This document shows positions 51,501 to 63,646 of a stretch of 64,000 nt of DNA, one piece after another. The notes beneath the pieces were generated by a model. It had not been told where the DNA came from. It ran no database searches and saw nothing but the letters and a program-made list of their open reading frames with translations. Source of the stretch: Membranipora membranacea (taxonomy: Eukaryota > Bryozoa > Gymnolaemata > Cheilostomatida > Membraniporidae); NCBI GenBank assembly GCA_914767715.1, contig OU612068.1:19282001-19346000 (forward strand), in the 5' to 3' direction. The stretch's first letter is position 1. Each line of letters opens with the position of its first letter. Both the position numbers and the translations under genes were made by a program.

Positions 51501-52868
51501 TCATTATTGTCTTTTGCCAAATTGTTGACTAATCAGTGTACTAATGTCAGTCATAATTTTAGCACACTGTTTTTCTAGGATGCTGCTCACCATTTCTTGA
51601 GGTAGTCCATGGCCTCAAGTCTGCTGCCGACATCCCATGATATACCAGATCTACGAGGGATTAATTTTCTCTTCTCCACACTACTGCTTTCGCTATCTGT
51701 GAGTATGTAATATATGAAATCATTACTTACCTAGCTAATGATTGATTATTGTAAGACATTGTGGTGAGAAAAAATAAGAGGTTACGATGACATCGTTACA
51801 TCTGGCCTGCGTCAGCATCAATTGATTGGCATCAAAGTTATGTAGTTCATACCGTTTGACCATTGGCTACATATATATATATATACCCTTACTCTGTGAT
51901 ATTATCGTTGGGCAGGATTATTGTAAAAAAAAAGTCACTTTAACATCAAACTAAGGCTAAAAATGGATTGAAGCTGTTTTTTTTTCTGAACAGTGCAATG
52001 GCTATTTATTCAGCTGAACACGTGAGGATCAGTCTTTACATCATGCTGACTACAAAAACTGCGCTATAGACCAGACCTGGGGTAGACTTTTTACTGCTAG
52101 GCTGTTTAGGCATCTCAGGTGTAGATTCTGATAATTTCTGGCTGACACGCCTTCTCCTTGGGGTGACAGGTTCCATATGAGCTTTCCTCTGCCGCAGAAC
52201 TCGAGGCTAAATGTGAACAATTCAATCTTTATATTGCAATGCTTCATCTAAAATGATGATTGTTAATTTTTTGAGTTTCCAAACATTTGGTAGCAGTGGA
52301 TACTACTGGATACTGTACAGATTTTGTTACCTATTTCGCTGCCTCTATTAGTCAAATTAAATAGCTCCACCTGACATGATAATCTCACCTGTTCTGGTTC
52401 ACCACTTTTTTCTTCTGAAGAATCTCCCACCTTTTCTGTTTCCATCTGAGAGCTCTCCTCCTCATATTTTGTGTCTGTTTTATGATCATCAGGTATGACG
52501 CTCGTTGAGTCGATATCAGTAGGAGCCACAATGGAGTCTATCTCAGACACCCCAGGTATTGAGTCGCTCCCAGTAGAAATGAGCGCCGTATCTGCAGAGT
52601 TATTCTGATTCGCCGAAACTTCAGCCAACTGTTTATCTATAACAGGACTGTTAGCTATAGTAGGTGAATCAGTATGAGTTGTATCCATCATTAGATCCGC
52701 ATTTATAAGTGTATCAGTGTTAGACTCTTCATTATCAGACGAGGTAATTACATGTTCATCTCTTAAGGCGCTGCTAACAGTAATGTTGATTGTTTGGTTC
52801 GCCTCTTTCTGTGCCTCTTCTTCAACATAAGTCTGCTTCTCACAGACTGCAGTTGTGTCATCATCCAT
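42318..52868 (-). CDS. PHF20: PHF20/PHF20L1-type Tudor-C2H2-PHD chromatin reader
   Basis: Seventeen exons: 52389-52868, 52077-52206, 51591-51696, 50928-51120, 50423-50620, 49761-49887, 49077-49522, 48583-48687, 48256-48306, 47513-48052, 47066-47318, 46407-46535, 45970-46157, 44625-44775, 44072-44228, about 43204-43442, 42318-42469; about 1,214 aa. The last junction uses a weak GTCTGT donor and is uncertain. Tudor 1 is about residues 222-275 ([32 protein letters not shown]). Tudor 2 is about 305-368 ([20 protein letters not shown]). The C2H2 finger is C835, C838, H851, H856. The PHD finger is C4HC3: C969, C971, C983, C986, H991, C994, C1008, C1011. In vertebrates PHF20 is a subunit of the MOF/NSL histone acetyltransferase complex. 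PHF20 and PHF20L1 are vertebrate paralogues, so the symbol denotes the shared ancestral family. An acidic Ser/Thr-rich stretch of about 215 residues precedes Tudor 1. Confidence 0.9.
43508..47481 (+). other. Possible interleaved plus-strand gene within PHF20 introns
   Basis: Coding-like plus-strand segments fill PHF20 introns and carry splice signals. They are: 43508 onward after GTTTCAG ([20 protein letters not shown]); about 43777-44150 ([20 protein letters not shown]); 44955-45147 between TTTTAG and CAG|GTTTGT ([18 protein letters not shown]); 45670-45866; about 46257-46401 ending CAG|GTTACC ([19 protein letters not shown]); and 47394-47481 after TTCAG, ending in TAG ([18 protein letters not shown]). 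The 46401 end (phase 2) joins the 47394 start in frame. Most other junctions could not be resolved, and part of 43.65-43.77 kb has in-frame stops. The family was not recognised. It may be a genuine opposite-strand interleaved gene, a decayed gene, or chance. Confidence 0.3.
48523..48553. repeat. TA/TG microsatellite
   Basis: An (AT)n run followed by (GT)n inside a PHF20 intron. Similar short AT runs occur at about 33503, 38215 and 51868. Confidence 0.85.
48868..49028. repeat. Pair of adjacent hairpins
   Basis: A palindrome of TTGTTGTTATTTGTT around 48868-48907 is followed by a second hairpin. In it GTTGATTCTTGGGGAA (48964-48979) is exactly reverse-complemented at 49013-49028. Both lie in one PHF20 intron. 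They may be the remnants of a foldback element; no flanking duplication was found. Confidence 0.7.
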
Positions 52869-55395
52869 AGTGAGTAGCTACAAGAGATAATAAGTGTTTA
52901 CTGTTTAGGCATCAATCGATATAATGGATGAGTTATGGTACAGTGGCTGTGTGTAGTGAACAACAATTCTAAACTTCAGTCGTCAAATAAATACCATAGG
53001 CTCTACATTTGATGACTTCTTGTCTCACAGCTCACTGCTCCCAGCTAGACGAATTTGACAGTTTCAGTGTTTTTGTGTTCTGTCAAACTTACAGTTTATT
53101 TATTCTCAACTTGATACTTGGAAACTAGGTTTAGCAACAATATGGCTTAATTTACCATCAATCATATAAACGACTTCATCATAAGATTCTCAATTTTTAT
53201 TGTGTTGTGAAGAGATTTTTAAAGGTATACGGAAGAGAAAACTCTGTCATTTGGCCTCATTCCTTTAAGGGAATAGGGAAAAAGAATAATTAAAGGTGAT
53301 GTAAAATAGTTCCCATGCTTCATTATTACATCTGTCCTCGTATTTAATCAGCTTACTACGGTAAATTCATGTACACCATGGTTGGCATATGGACACAATA
53401 TGACAATACCTTGGGCCTACTATAACGGGAAAGTCAGCCCGATGATTTCTCACAGCTTGGTCAGACACCAACTCGGTATAAACATTTAAAAAATGTTAAA
53501 CAATAGTAGACAATAGACAGTCTCGGTATTTCAATTAAGTGGGGCCCATATTAGATAATAATCTTGACAATAATAAATATATTCTCTCACATACTGTAGT
53601 ACCAAGGAGTAACAGTATTCCTCCTTGGAAGCACTAATCACAATACCCACTACTTAGGTAAACATGACCATAGATATTACTGGCAAATAATACATACATT
53701 ACTTTACATGCCTATGCTCTAGCTAGCCTAATTATTTCTCCAAACAAAAAAGGGCTTGCCCTTTAAGATAAGGCTTCTGTGGCCCATCAAAGAGTTCCCT
53801 CTAACTCCTTGGGCCCATCCACTGTAGGTTGTACAATAACCCAGAGGTCGAGTTCTAAACTGGGCATCACAAGGCTCCTTGAGTGAGCATGTGACATCAT
53901 CATGAGTGTGTATTAACTTATATGAATTATTTTCAGTTCTGTTCTTGATGGACTACACTGTCTGTGACTCTTCTGTTTACCAGTTTGGCCTACTCATACT
54001 CATGGGCCCCTGGGACTTTCATGTCTTTACTTTGCCAATGTCCACTATTGATAGTGGACATTGGAAAAGTAAAGACATGAAAGTCCCAGGGGCCCATGCT
54101 CATACTGTCATATTATTATCAATCAATAAGTTGAGTGAATTTTCTCACATTATTATTTATGATTCAATGCGACTTACTATTCTTGGACTAAATTGATGAA
54201 CAGTGTCAGTGCAAAGATATTAATGCAATATTTGGCATCTCTCATAGGGTTGAACTCAAATAAAAATGAAACTTTAGTCTCAATTAGGCCGAGTGGTATC
54301 AACACTGACTATAGTGATCATCAACATTCTGCGCTTGCTCAGCTCTGGGCATGAGCTGATCTCTGCAAAATTGAGTCTCGGAATTTCGAAGCCATCTGAT
54401 TGGCTACCTGCTCTGGTGACATACTTCCCAAAGCGTGCGGATTTCTTATTAATAGTTATCCTCTCTTGTCATTATTAGCTGATTTTGATTGACAGTTTAT
54501 CCAGGGGATATCCCATTTCCCCTTTCCAAAGTTGCAATCAGAACCCAAACTAAACTCATTGTTCTTGCACATGCGAAAATTCAAGTCACGCATGATGCAT
54601 ACTTAGCCTTACGACACCTGCTTTGTGGTAATGATAGCCTAGTTTATCAGTGATCTACATGCCCAGTCAGATCACGAGAGTCAGTATGGATCATCAATAC
54701 CTTAGGTCTTAAAATTATTTACCTGTTAGTGTTTGGTATTTGCCAAGCTAAGGTCACAAGAAGGTCAAACAGATAAAACCACATTTCTTATTTGCAAGTT
54801 GGGCTTTAGATAATTTCCTCCTTTAGTTCAAGAATCTAGTCTATACACAAAACCACACCCACTTTGAATGAGAAGTTGAAAATTCATTTCTTGATAGCAG
54901 AACAAGGTGTAAGTTTGAATTGAAATTGCAAGGAACTAGGCTTGTAAGGCATCTGTTTTATTGAGTGTATTGACTGTGTCTCAGTTAGTAGCTTTGTTTT
55001 TTGTCTTGTTTATTTGCTTCTGTTAATTAGTTGTATGTTTACCAATGAGCTGTCATGAATTAAATTGATTCAATATTTCATTTACATTCTTGACAATTAT
55101 TAAATGTATAAATAATATGTCCAGTAATCCCATATCAACGACACATATCCTAACCGGACTCACCATATGAGCCCTTCATCTGTTACTTCTGTCCTTTTCC
55201 TGGCAAGTACTGGACACCTATTTTTCTTCAATTTTGTTGTGAAGATTGAGGAAAGTCTTGGAAAACTTAAGGCTGAGTTGCTGCCTGCCTGCAAAGCTCG
55301 GTCTTACTACGAGGTAATAATATTTAATCTTAAATAAATGTCTTTGATTTATAGCCGTTTGCTGTCCCTGAAGGAGGCGGGATTATTGCTCTATT
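52869..55395. other. Divergent intergenic region between PHF20 and the SLC5 gene
   Basis: About 2.5 kb containing both promoters and the 98-bp foldback element at 54001. No exon or RNA gene is supported. Confidence 0.5.
54001..54098. mobile_element. 98-bp perfect foldback (hAT-like) element
   Basis: CATGGGCCCCTGGGACTTTC through GTCCACTAT is followed directly by its reverse complement, ending CAGGGGCCCATG. The two arms are near-perfect over about 49 bp. The 8-bp duplication CTCATACT flanks it (53993-54000 and 54099-54106). It shares at least 40 bp of terminal sequence with the 472-bp copy at 38931, so both belong to one family. Confidence 0.9.
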
Positions 55396-58300
55396 ATGTC
55401 GACGACCGCAGCGCCAAATGCTTTGAAGGAGTTGCTCAAGGCTTCACAGCTAGTGTGGGAAGATTGGCTCGTCATTGCCTGTTACTTTGCTGCAGTAATC
55501 GGTGTTGGTATCTGGGTGAGTACTCCAGCCTGATAATTTCATTCCAAGATTCTACTGCAGTTCTTTTCAATAGCATGTCAGGGATAGTATAAGAAAGGAC
55601 AATACACAATCTGCTTTTTATTTATATTCGCTTCACTATCAACCAACTGCAGTATCAACAAAGTGGACATGCCAATCTAGTTCAAGCACCTGAACCACAA
55701 CCCCCTCATGGATCCTTGAAAAAAATCCTGCAGTATTGTGTAATATGTTGTGTAATATGTATGTTCAATTAATTGTAGTCATCATGTCGAAACAGAGGAA
55801 GTACCAAAGGCTATTTCTTAGCTGGCAGGAGCATGCACTTCATTCCTGTGAGTTTCAATATTTTGAAAATTGTTGTATACCAAGGTCTATTTGCTGCCTT
55901 CTTACCATTTTTTGACAAAATGTTAGGCTGGTGGGTCTTTTGGTCACTAGCCCAGAATTTCCAGTTTTGGTTTCCTTGTTGGTATATTGCCTGTATAATG
56001 CTATTGGCACATTAAAAATGGGCATATATTTTGCTGATAATTAAATTTATAGCTTCATTGCAAGGCAACATGATTTTCCATAGCAGAGTGCCACTCCTGC
56101 GCTTAAGATTACCTCGGGTTGGCACTAGGCAGTCTGACAGAAAATTTTATCTAGATAGGCGTAGTTTTTCACAAAGCAGTGATTGGCTTCTTAATGGTTT
56201 TATTTCGTCTTGTTTAGTAAACTTATCATTTCAAGTGGACGGTTTTCTCTCTTGTGTAAACAGCTGATCGCTAAGTACCCAGAGCTTGGTGGCATAACAT
56301 GTCTGATAACAGCTCAGCTCGGCCGTGATCGTAGTGATAATATGAACTCTTATGACGTTAGGGTTTCTTGTCTGTGGTACACCATCGTATGATATGAGAT
56401 AAACTCACGTTCCACACAAGCTTTTATAACCTGATGGTATTTGAGAATATGAACGGAATTCTGATAGTAAAGAGTAGTATATAATAGGCCTACCATAAAA
56501 TGAGATAAAATGACATCCGATTCAATGTCAAAAATTATAATTTTGAAATTACTGATTAATGCCTGAAACCCTCTGCCAAATATGACATCTCTTCTTTTAA
56601 GGTTGGTGCATCGTTGTTTGCCAGTAACATCGGATCTGGTCATTTCATCGGATTAGCTGGATCAGGAGCGTCTACTGGTATCGGAGTAGCAGTGTTTGAA
56701 TTCAGTGTGAGTAGAATCGATGACTTGTTTTAACCAACATTACAATACATTTTGCAAGTCGCATAAATCAACAATTTTTCAAGACTATTATAAGACTATA
56801 ATTCACCCTAACCTGTAATCCTTGAATTTAAAAGTTATGCAACTTGCGACAAGTAGCCGATACTTACGTTGATATGTTTTAGGCTCATCAATGTCTGACT
56901 CTTCTATTTATTCTGTAGGCTACTTTCATTTTACTGATGTTGGGATGGCTCTTTGTACCAGTCTATATATCTGCGGGTGTAAGTATTGTAAACTGCTCTG
57001 CCTCCTTGCCTTGTCGGATTAGACTGCTTTTCGACAGAAGATAGTTTTTATTTGTCAAATAAATAACTGATCTGGATTGTCTTCTTTTGCTGATGTTTGT
57101 GGATATAACCCATATTTTTATAATAATATAGTGAGCTTGAAATTGAGAATGAAAGTTTCTTCAAAAATAATTATAATTGGTCATAATTAAATTGATGAAA
57201 GGTGTCGTATTTGTTTGCAGGTATTCACCATGCCAGAGTATCTGAAAAAGAGATTCGGAGGAGATAGAATTAGAATCTACCTATCAATTCTTTACTTACT
57301 GATGTACATATTTACAAAGATATCTGCCGATCTCTACTCCGGCGGAGTATTTCTGGAACAAGCTGTGGGATTGGGAATCTATGAATCCTGTATTGTTCTT
57401 CTACTACTTGCTATGTTGTTCACTGTAGCAGGTAGGCTTCGAGTGGGAGTTTTAAAATATGTATCCAAATATCGTCCCATGAATTTATTTGAATATTAGC
57501 TAAAGCCACACCTCATTGTGTTACACAATTGCACACTAACAAATTAATGCGTTTAAAACCTTGTTGTGAGAGTTTCAATTCCGATCCTTGCTGCTTCTCT
57601 AGGTTGCATTTTCTTTCTGTAAAAGGCATTATCCATACCAATAGTCTTGGTTTATTTGCTGATAACGCACCCAACAGAGTTCCTGGTTCTGATTTATGAT
57701 TAGTCTTAATTCTTTGTGAGATTATTATTACTTAAAATGTTGACATTTAGATCAAGAGATCATGTCACCCTTGCGTTAACCATGTAGGCATATCAGCGTA
57801 GCTGTTTGGTTTGATGTTTGTGTAGTGATTATCTCTTATCTCTTCCCCCACCCAGTAGTGACAATTTGTAGGCCTCTGAAAATTGTACTGCGCTTATTAG
57901 CTGGTTTGAATCATGTTTGTTTAGATAATCACATTGTGAGGGGTTTGACTCTAGCTCTTCATAAATACCATCATGTTATAATGAGAAATGATCGGTGACA
58001 CCTCACAAAGTTATCTGTAGATTGATCCAAGGTACCCAAGAGGTAAAGCTTGCATTTTTACGGAGGCTTAAAATGATGGAATTTATGGCTAGCTGTCATT
58101 TACTCACCCTTATCAAAATTGGTGCTTTTATTAAGTTAACCTCAAACTAACTATTACTAAACTAAACAGGCTAATATATACTCCTCAAGGATAATAGAGC
58201 ACAACTCTAAAATGCATTCTTAAACGCAACAAAGCTGTGTAATTGTACTATTTACTGGTTCTGCTTTTGTGAATTAATCATTTAATAGTTGATGGTTGCG

Positions 58301-61300
58301 TAATTAATGTATTTATTTCATTAAAGGTGGTTTAACTGCTGTAATATGGACCGATTTCGCCCAGACTGGCATCATGATCGGTGGCGCTACTGCTCTGGCT
58401 GTTCTTAGTAAGTCAGCGCTTCATTGCTGCCTCTTCTCTAACTATCTTCTCTATTCTCTATGATTATGCTGATTTCTTTGAATATGATAAAATGCAATGA
58501 TTTGTGTAGTCTGACTGTAATGAGCGGCCCAGCCAATGATATCTTACACACTTTTATATACAAGACCTCAAACCAGAGACTTTAGTTAATATGATATATC
58601 CAAAGTCTCTGGTGCCATCTAGGAGTACTCCTCGGTGTCATCTACGATCGACCACGGCCCATTACTGCCACGCCTTGATTTTAGAAATAAAGAAACAGCT
58701 CTTTGAAAATAAAGATTTTATCGTAAAATTTACAAGCAGCAACTAGAACAGAGAAAGCTTGGTAAAAATTCAGAAGAAATAAATACAAATGAAAAATAAG
58801 GTTGAAAGGAACTATAGTTTATAAATGGGGAGCTAGATAACCGCTTGGGAATTTAAATAAGCGCATTTGATTTTAGGCAGCTAGTTTTAGTTAAGACCAT
58901 TTTTTAAAAATCAAGGGATGGCAATAATGGGTCATGGTAATATAATATGGTGTTGAAGTTGTGTTTGTGGCATCCCATTGTTGTAATGAAATGCCACTAA
59001 TACGACACAGACAATATTTGAAGATTGCTATCATTTGATTTTGCTTTCCATTCTTCTGCTAGGTTACATAGAGGTTGGTGGCTATCAGAAGCTAGTTATT
59101 AAATTTATGGGTCAGGCGAGCCAGAGTAACCATACAAGGCTCTGTCTATACGGTGCTCTCAATGATAGCTCGTGCCGATTCGCTGCTGAATGTGTCGTGG
59201 TTCCATTTAATTCCATGCACACATTCAGAAGTGCTGATGATCCAAACTACCCGTGGACTGGCATCGTATTTGGATTGACCATATCTTCTATATGGTATTG
59301 GTGTGCGGACCAGGTAGGAAAACGTGTTGTTAAGACACCCAATATTAATATTTGTCTGGTAATTATCCGGCCTCTTCTGCGCAAATGTCAAATCTGCTCA
59401 AGTTATTTCAAATTAATTTCTTGATCTAGATGACCTTGTGGTATTTAATTGGCGAAAACAGATTCAAACATTTCTTTTAAGTTTTGGCAAAAAGCAAGTA
59501 GAATAATGCCAACATCTAATCTTGAACATGAGATCATCTTGACACTGCCTATTACGTGTATTTTATTTCTATTGTGCTAACCACACAGTTTAGTGACAGT
59601 ACACGCTGCATATGATTCTAAAATAGTAGCCAACATGACAGATTGCTACGCAATACATCACTTTCGGCTCTGATTGTCTTTCTTCCTTGCTATGGTCTTC
59701 ATTGTTAATTTGTAGACGGAAATTCTTGATTTTATTTGTGTTGTTTCATTAATTGAACAGTTTAAGTTTAAATCAATAGAAATTCTGATGTCTTATCAAA
59801 ACTATTTTGTTTTCTTCAACTCTAATGTGTGGGTTTTTTACATTCTTAGGCTTTCTAGAAGTAGGCAAAGGCGAAGGGTCGCAGTCATTTGGTTCGCTTT
59901 ACGAAACACTGACACACAAATACTTTGCAGCCCAGTCATCAGCTAACACGCTATCTAACGGCACCTGTAACATTCCCCCAGAATACGCCCTGAATATTAT
60001 GAGGCCAGCTACCCTTACCACAGATCTGCCATGGACTGGTGTGATCTTCGGTATAACCATCTCCTCTATATGGTACTGGTGTGCTGATCAGGTTTGTAAT
60101 ATAATGTCCACCTGCCTTTAGCAAAGACAGCTGCACTGCCTCTTTTGCGGTATTGCATAACCTCGTTCTCAGGTTTACATGGCTGTAGGTATACCATTTT
60201 GTTAAGTAGAATGATCACCATGAAGAAAAAACTATGCACTATCAGATTGGAATTTCAGAGTAGGTCTTAGTGCTCAAACGGCTGCAAGTGCAGGTTTGTA
60301 GCATTACATGATCAACACTCATTTTTATGTATTGCCACTAACTCCCACTTGCAACCGTCTTAGCACTTAGACTAAGTATAGACCCCTCTGAATCTCCACA
60401 TTTATATAAATGTTAATTTTTTCCCCATTGGCTGAGTTTTGGTACACATTAAAACAAAATTAAAACAAAATATCAACCAATTAATAACATCATATCAAAT
60501 CATGTGTTTTTCCTGTGTTTAATTATGTTGAAAAGGTTTTATCTCTTCGCCCTTCCACCTCTCCCCTCTGGTGGCATTCTAGCTACAATAACAAGATATC
60601 TGACCCTCTATATGCAGGTTATAGTACAGAGAGCTCTTGCCGCTAAGAACATGTCACACGCCCGGGCTGGTACTGTTCTAGCTGGATATCTGAAGTTCTT
60701 ACCGCTCTGGCTGCTTGTGGTTCCTGGAATGGTTTCTCGTGTCCTCTATCCAGGTATGTGGATACAAAATGCTGCTTGGTTGCAAAGAAAACACTCTTAG
60801 CAGAGTTTTTAATGTGATTGTGATATCAGGAAAATGCCTGATCTCTGCGTATGTTGAGAAAAAAAATGAGTGAAACTGAAGCTATATATAGTTTGTGGTT
60901 CAATGAGGTGAATGTCTCCAACACTATCCTTATTGTCCATTTATTTTTGCTCTTACATGCTTACAGATAATCTCATTATAACTACACATTTTCAGATCTG
61001 GTTGGATGCGCCACAGCTGAGTCTTGTATGGAGGCCTGTGGACAGGAGACGGGCTGCACTAACATCGCCTATCCACTCCTTGTGCTGAAGCTGATGCCTA
61101 ACGCAGCTAGAGGTCTGATGATTGCTGTCATGATGTCAGCTCTCATGTCATCACTTACCTCTATATTCAATAGCGGCTCAACTATATTCACCATGGATAT
61201 CTGGAGGAGGATCAGAAAAGGAGCTTCTGAGACTGAGCTTCTTATTGTGGGCAGGTGAGATTATATAATATGTAAATATCATATCAGGAATATTGGCTGC

Positions 61301-62069
61301 AACTCGAAAAAAACTGTGAGAATGTTCAATCCTAGACAAAAGAGCCTCTGAAGATATTAGCCATTGACCTATTTTAGAAATCTTTTCGAATAGATTTAAT
61401 ATTTAATTTAACCAAGGAGTAATAGCGAACTCCTTGTTACTCCTTGATTTAACAGTTTCTTCATATTCTCATTTCATACTCTGTATCTCATTTCAGGGTG
61501 TTTGTGCTTTTCTTGGTTGGTATCAGTGTAGCATGGATTCCAGTACTGAAGGGATTCCCCGAGTTATTCCACTACATTCAGCAGGTTACAGCCTTCCTAG
61601 CGCCTCCGGTAACTGCTACTTTCTGTCTGGGAGTTGCGTGGAAGCGAATCAACGAACACGTAAGATTTTCCTACACTTTCTGGCATTTTTGATTCAAAGT
61701 GTTTCTTTCAGGGCTTTTACATGTTGCATCAGCATTTTGGCCTACCCAGAAATTGTTTTGGGGTGAAATATCTGTCATATATAAGATCATTTAGAAATTA
61801 TCTGTCCTGTCAATACACACATGTATGATCATCTATTCCAGGGAGCTTTCTGGGGACTGATGGTGGGTCTGGTAACTGGTTTGATCAGATTTGTGTTAGA
61901 GTTTGCCGTATATGGCCAGCCACCTGCCTGCGGCTCGGGTAAGGTTGATACAGCACCAGATATCATACGAAAGGTTCACTACCTGCACTTCGGCTGTATC
62001 CTGTTTGTGGTATCTTTCGTTGTCACTATTGTGGTTAGCCTGCTAACTAAGCCCATTGACCCAAGAAAG
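55396..62069 (+). CDS. Sodium/sugar cotransporter, SLC5 (SGLT-like) family; 3' end not found
   Basis: Exons: 55396-55515, 55779-55847, 56602-56706, 56919-56978, 57221-57431, 58327-58407, alternative exon 59063-59313 or 59850-60091, 60618-60753, 60996-61254, 61497-61659, 61842-62069, giving 561 or 558 aa so far. It is a LeuT-fold plasma-membrane symporter. Diagnostic segments are [76 protein letters not shown] and FHYIQQ. Residues matching human SGLT1 H83, E102, Y290, W291, K321 and Q457 are all present (H77, E96, Y294, W295, K309, Q459), so sugar or a similar polyol is the likely substrate, with Na+ at the conserved Na2 serines. The short C-terminal cytoplasmic part and last helix are not found. 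They lie beyond the satellite array in the last visible intron, or past 64000. Confidence 0.92.
59063..59313 (+). CDS. SLC5 alternative exon 7a
   Basis: Starts after TTCTGCTAG in phase 1 and ends CAG|GTAGGA in phase 0 (84 codons). It encodes [16 protein letters not shown], a Cys-rich extracellular loop ([20 protein letters not shown]), then [20 protein letters not shown]. It is homologous to exon 7b at 59850-60091 and serves the same place in the protein. Because it enters in phase 1 and exits in phase 0, using both exons would shift the frame. Confidence 0.88.
59850..60091 (+). CDS. SLC5 alternative exon 7b
   Basis: Starts after CATTCTTAG in phase 1 and ends CAG|GTTTGT in phase 0 (81 codons). 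It encodes [37 protein letters not shown] and [20 protein letters not shown]. The helix portion is nearly identical to 7a, while the loop is different in length, charge and Cys count. The CxxP and DLPW segments align more closely with vertebrate SGLT1 than 7a does. Confidence 0.88.
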
Positions 62070-62184
62070 GTGAGTTTGATTGCTGCACTGTCAATCGCAT
62101 TTGATAACTTCTCTAAATAGGCCAGAAGCAGCCTAGCTCTAAGTGCTCTAAAAAAAAATGGCACGGACAATTTTTGATGGCAGG

Positions 62185-63545
62185 AAAAAAACAAGTGTTT
62201 CTAGGGTAAGAAAGTGTGCTGAATCCAAAAATGAGGGTGTACCCGGTTGTAGCGGTCATCGTCAGCGGCAGCGTGGCAGTATATGGCAGCATATCACAAA
62301 TTTTCAATAAATCGCATTTAGTTAGTAAAGATTGTAGTGTTTATCACAGCCAACAGAGAACAAGAATATATCTGTTTCTAGGGTAAAAAAGTGTGCTGAA
62401 TCCAAAAATGAGGGTGTACCCGGTTGTATTGGTCATTGTCAGCGGCAGGGCCGCAGCATATGCCATTTCTTTTACAAATTCTCATTTAGCTAGTTAAAAT
62501 TGTAGTGTTTGATACAGTCAACGGTCAACAGAGAACAAGAATAATATGTTTCTAGAGTAAAAAAGTGTGCTGAATCCAAAAATGAGGGTGTACCTGGTTG
62601 TAGGGGTCATCATCAGCGACAGCGTGGCAGCATGTCCCAAAATTTTCAACCAAGCGCTTTTAGTTAGTGAATATTTTAGTGTTTGATACAGCCAACAGAG
62701 AACAAGAATATATCTGTTTCTAGGGTAAAAAAGGGTGCTGAATTAAAAAATGAGGGTGTACCCAGTTTTATCAGTCATTGTCAGCGGCAGCGTGGGAGCA
62801 AATCCGACTTTTTTTACAAATTCGCTTCTACTTAGTGAAAATTGTGGCATTTGATACAGTCAACAGTCAACAGAGAACAAGATTAATATGTTTCTAGTGT
62901 AAAAAAGTGTGCTGAATCCAAAAAATTAGGGTGTACCTGGTTGTAGGGGTCATCATCAGCGGCAGCGTGGCAGTATATGGCAGCATGTCCCAAAATTTTC
63001 AACCAAGCGCTTTTAGTTAGTGAATATTTTATGTGTTTGATACAGCCAACAGAGAACAAGAATATATCTGTTTCTAGGGTAGAAAAGGGTGCTGAATTCA
63101 AAAATGAGGGTTTACCCAGTTGTATCAGTCATTGTCAGCGGCAGCGTGGGAGCAAATCCGACTTTTTTTTACAAATTCACTTCTACTAAGTGAAAATTGT
63201 GGCATTTGATACAGTCAACGGTCAACAGAGAACAAGATTAATATGTTTCTAGTGTAAAAAAGTGTGCTGAATCCAAAAATGAGGGTGTTCCCGGTTATAG
63301 TGGTCATCATCAGCGGCAGCGTGGCAGTATATGACAGCATATCCCAAATTATTCAATAAAGAGCTTTAAGTTAGTGAATATTTTAGTGTTCGATACAGCC
63401 AACAGAGAACGAGAATATAAATGTTTCTAGGGTAAAAAAGGGTGCTGAATTAACAAATAAGGGTGTACCCGGTTGTATCAGTCATTGTCAGCGGCAGCGT
63501 CTCACAAATTTTTCACAAAATCTCTTTTAGTTAGTGAAAATTGTA
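62185..63545. repeat. Satellite array, about 175-bp monomer, eight copies, dimeric higher order
   Basis: The landmark TGTTTCTAG recurs at about 62195, 62373, 62546, 62714, 62889, 63069, 63244 and 63421 (spacing 168-180 bp). Each is followed by GTAAAAAAG.GTGCTGAAT, AATGAGGGTGTACCCGGTTG and GTCAGCGGCAGCGTGG. Copies 3, 5 and 7 share TTAATATGTTTCTAGTGT-type sequence and CATGTCCCAAAATT-type sequence. Copies 4 and 6 share GCAAATCCGACTTTTTT and TTGTGGCATTTGATACAGTC. The repeating unit is therefore a dimer of about 350 bp. It lies after the last identified SLC5 exon. Confidence 0.9.
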
Positions 63546-63646
63546 GTATTTTTTGTTACAGTCAACAAGAACTTTTATTATTTGGTCACTCATTTTCCTC
63601 ATCCTCATCATCCTCGTCTTCGCCAGCCTCCTCCTCCTCATCAAGA

